From: Sulfuricurvum sp. IAE1
Lineage (GTDB): Bacteria; Campylobacterota; Campylobacteria; Campylobacterales; Sulfurimonadaceae
DNA length: 14,718 nt
Assembly (NCBI GenBank): GCA_945867285.1
Contig: CAMBHX010000032.1
Coordinates: 1 to 14,718, forward strand
Direction of reading: 5' to 3'
Shown here: positions 12,523 to 14,718 of the stretch, in pieces
Layout: the number at the start of each line of letters is the position of its first letter
Numbering within the stretch: the first letter of the stretch is position 1
The notes under the pieces: model-generated
What the model was told of the DNA's origin: nothing
Seen by the model: the letters and a program-made list of their open reading frames with translations, nothing else
Databases searched by the model: none
Position numbers and translations under genes: made by a program

Positions 12523-14598
12523 TCATTCCAAGTAGTCAGGTTTAACAATATCTACTTTGATTGATTTAAAACGGGCAGTTTTAATCAACTCATCGTGCTC
12601 ATCACCAAACAAAAAGTTGATATTACTTTTGGCATGATGAAACGTCGTAAATAATGTCCCTTTTTTCACTGTTGAACTTACCTTGACCCGTAGCGGTGAA
12701 CTTTGTCCATAAGCACTTTTGAGCACCACAAAATCTTTGAATTCAAAAAAATCCTCATCTTCGACACTCACCAACAGCGTGTCTTCGCTGTGGCTTTTGT
12801 AGAGTTTTTCACAATGAACCGTTTGTGCAGCATTATTGTAATGGACTAGCACTCGCCCAGTGGTGAGATAATAACCATCATGTTTCTTGTCATTGAGTAA
12901 TTCTTGTACCTGACCTCGTGGTTCATATTGCTTATATCGATAAGAGCCTATCCCGTCTTTGGTACGAAAATCATGGAGATGTAATACGGGTGTATCTGTT
13001 TCTTGCACCGGCCATTGCAACCCTTGCAAACGAGAAGCTTCAAGTTTCTCATAACTCGCCCCACCAAAGCGGTTTGGCGCATCGATACGTACTTTTTCCC
13101 ATACATCACGAGAGGTACTTACCCCCAAATCAGTTCCGTAACGTTTGGATATTTGTGCGATTACTTCCCAGTCATCAGGCATTGTAACATTGACTAGTGG
13201 TTGTGAGAGATGGAGACGTCGTTCGGCATTTACATAGACACCTGTCTTTTCATAAGCACTTTTGACCCCAAAAATAATATCAGCAAATTTAGTAATTTCA
13301 TTGTCAAAAAGTTCATTGACGATGAGTATATCGAGATTTTTCAATGCGGCATGAATCTTATTTTGATTCGGGTGAATATGGGCAATATCTTCACTGATGT
13401 TAAATAACGCTTTGATTTTCCCTTCTACCATTGCATTGATCAAATCCGGTGTCATCATTCCCACTTCTTTGGGCGGTTGATAATCAGGGGCATAATAAGG
13501 AAGCATCCCCACATCACACGTTCCTTGGACATTGTTTTGACCCCGTAATGGCATCAATCCAGCCCCACGTTTACCGATATTTCCCGTCATAAGCGCCAAA
13601 TGGGTAATCGCCATGACAGCATACGACCCATCCAAATGTTCCGTAATCCCAAGCCCCCAGAAAAAGAGGCTTTTACGGGTTGCGTATTTACGGGCAACCA
13701 CTCGAATTTCTTCAGCCAAACTCTCATAACCCGGTATTTGTAAACAATAATCAGGATTAGCGAAAGGGTCATTAAGAATAGCATGTGCATACTCATCATA
13801 TCCCTTAGTACGAGATGAGATAAAATCAGCGTTAACCAACCCTTCGTCAATAATAACATATGCCATCATGTTGAGCATCATCAAATTGGCTTCATATGGG
13901 ATACTAAGATGGTGTGTGGCAGATTTAGAGAGTTGAATACGACGAACATCCAAAACCGCCAACTCAACATTCTTGTCGCGGATCACATCCAACATACGGT
14001 TAGCGACTATTGGATGACCCTCAGTGGTATTGGATCCCATGACGATCATAAACTCGGTTTCATAAATGTCATCAAAAGGGTTCGTTGCCGCCCCCTCCCC
14101 TATAGTAGTGCGCATCCCCTTGAGCGAGGGTGAATGACACACACGAGCACAGTTGTCCACATGAGGAGAGCCGATAACATTACGAGTAAAATGTTGAAAC
14201 AAATAAGAGCTCTCACAGCTCGTACGTGCACCACCAATAGATGCATAGGAGTGACTTCCATACGTATCTACTACTTCACGTAACTTTAATGCAGCAATCT
14301 CATACGCACTTTCATAACTTATTTCATAAAAATCGTGATCAACAGGCTCCAGATAATCCATATCCAAATCACTAAATAAAGCAGAGTTTTTAGCGAGAAA
14401 TGATTTACGTACACGGGCATTACGTAATCGTTTTGGATGAGTGACAAAATCCCATCCCTGCTTACCTTTGATGCATAATCTCCCTTGCGAGACTACACCC
14501 TCTTCTTTGGCGAACATTTTGATGATTTTGTTATCTTCTACTTCAGCTGCGATATCACATCCCACGCCACAATAAGTACAAACGCTATCGATAACCAT
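12523..14598 (-). CDS. Cytoplasmic FdhF-like formate dehydrogenase, molybdopterin subunit
   Basis: A 691-residue molybdopterin oxidoreductase close to E. coli FdhF (715). The 4Fe-4S ligands are Cys7, Cys10, Cys14 and Cys42, followed by Lys44. The active site is ARVCHSPS: Cys154 (codon TGT) sits where FdhF has selenocysteine, next to His155, with Arg352 in LRGQNNVQG. It likely converts formate and CO2 with a bis-MGD Mo or W centre. There is no Tat signal, so it works in the cytoplasm, unlike the large Tat-exported FdhA of Campylobacter. Divergent points include SEDI (about 402-405) for the usual GEDP and FGVKSAYEKTG for the usual LP-type segment. Ribosome binding site GAGGAT. An unidentified gene ends 18 nt upstream; no FdhB, hydrogenase or NuoEF-like partner is visible. 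Another formate-dehydrogenase-like oxidoreductase remains possible. Confidence 0.82.
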   Translation of the reverse strand: MVIDSVCTYCGVGCDIAAEVEDNKIIKMFAKEEGVVSQGRLCIKGKQGWDFVTHPKRLRNARVRKSFLAKNSALFSDLDMDYLEPVDHDFYEISYESAYEIAALKLREVVDTYGSHSYASIGGARTSCESSYLFQHFTRNVIGSPHVDNCARVCHSPSLKGMRTTIGEGAATNPFDDIYETEFMIVMGSNTTEGHPIVANRMLDVIRDKNVELAVLDVRRIQLSKSATHHLSIPYEANLMMLNMMAYVIIDEGLVNADFISSRTKGYDEYAHAILNDPFANPDYCLQIPGYESLAEEIRVVARKYATRKSLFFWGLGITEHLDGSYAVMAITHLALMTGNIGKRGAGLMPLRGQNNVQGTCDVGMLPYYAPDYQPPKEVGMMTPDLINAMVEGKIKALFNISEDIAHIHPNQNKIHAALKNLDILIVNELFDNEITKFADIIFGVKSAYEKTGVYVNAERRLHLSQPLVNVTMPDDWEVIAQISKRYGTDLGVSTSRDVWEKVRIDAPNRFGGASYEKLEASRLQGLQWPVQETDTPVLHLHDFRTKDGIGSYRYKQYEPRGQVQELLNDKKHDGYYLTTGRVLVHYNNAAQTVHCEKLYKSHSEDTLLVSVEDEDFFEFKDFVVLKSAYGQSSPLRVKVSSTVKKGTLFTTFHHAKSNINFLFGDEHDELIKTARFKSIKVDIVKPDYLE

Positions 14599-14616
14599 AC
14601 ATAATCCTCAAGGTGG

Positions 14617-14718
14617 CTATTCGCCCTTTTTAAAATTAGTGAAGTTTACAATGAAATCTCTTAAGGGTTGCGGAAGCAAAAGAAGCAGTCGAATCATTAA
14701 GCTAAAGCGAAGTGGAAA
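14617..14718 (-). CDS. 3' end of an unidentified gene, cut by the window edge
   Basis: An open frame enters from the right edge and ends at a TAG, giving the last 33 residues of a protein. It has a hydrophobic stretch (LMIRLLLL) and the C-terminus LPQPLRDFIVNFTNFKKGE. Only 18 nt separate its stop from the formate dehydrogenase ATG, and the ribosome binding site of that gene lies in the gap, so the two are probably co-transcribed. The piece is too short to assign a family; a membrane-associated or amphipathic C-terminus is all that can be said. Confidence 0.45.
   Translation of the reverse strand, partial: FPLRFSLMIRLLLLLPQPLRDFIVNFTNFKKGE

Noticed and set aside
14127..14150. Possible selenocysteine site in the formate dehydrogenase active-site region
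   Set aside because: The codon at the active-site position is TGT (Cys), not TGA, so no selenocysteine readthrough is needed.

Overview
The window reads as chromosomal core sequence from a Campylobacterota (epsilonproteobacterial) bacterium, most like the free-living Sulfuricurvum/Sulfurimonas group. That placement is inferred from protein character (hisIE fusion, ilvE followed by an SPFH protein, tandem DUF2393 proteins, trxA next to a UPF0102 gene, dapB next to purF, a DUF481 outer-membrane protein), from moderate AT-richness, and from promoters with a clear -10 box and little -35. No phage, transposase, integrase, CRISPR array, tRNA or rRNA is visible. Coding density is high and the longest gap without a gene is about 210 bp.

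Left part (1-2516): an NAD(P)-dependent aldehyde dehydrogenase on the minus strand is divergent from a group II truncated haemoglobin on the plus strand. The globin gene ends inside the stop codon of a convergent gene for a small secreted protein of unknown function, which is in turn divergent from ilvE.

Plus-strand operon (2517-6233): ilvE, an SPFH/band-7 membrane protein, hisIE and two DUF2393 membrane proteins are packed with gaps of 11 nt or less or with 4-nt overlaps. It joins branched-chain amino acid and histidine synthesis to three membrane proteins of unknown role.

Minus-strand block (6292-10624), in transcription order: trxB, dapB, purF, and a radical SAM gene of the YhcC/TIGR01212 type. 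Three copies of a 30-bp palindromic element lie at successive borders here: after the radical SAM gene, between purF and the radical SAM gene, and between dapB and purF. The copies differ mainly by paired changes that keep the stem.

Right part (10835-14718): a DUF481 outer-membrane beta-barrel gene on the plus strand sits between trxB and trxA, which are adjacent in several relatives. trxA has a strong -10 box preceded by three GAGAGTTT repeats. A yraN-like gene, an intrinsic terminator and a 691-residue FdhF-like molybdopterin formate dehydrogenase (Cys rather than Sec at the active site) follow. The 3' end of one more minus-strand gene is cut by the window edge.

I do not see a clear new multi-gene system. 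The best unexplained signals are the covarying palindrome family, the repeats upstream of trxA, and the DUF481 gene with its structured upstream region splitting the thioredoxin pair.
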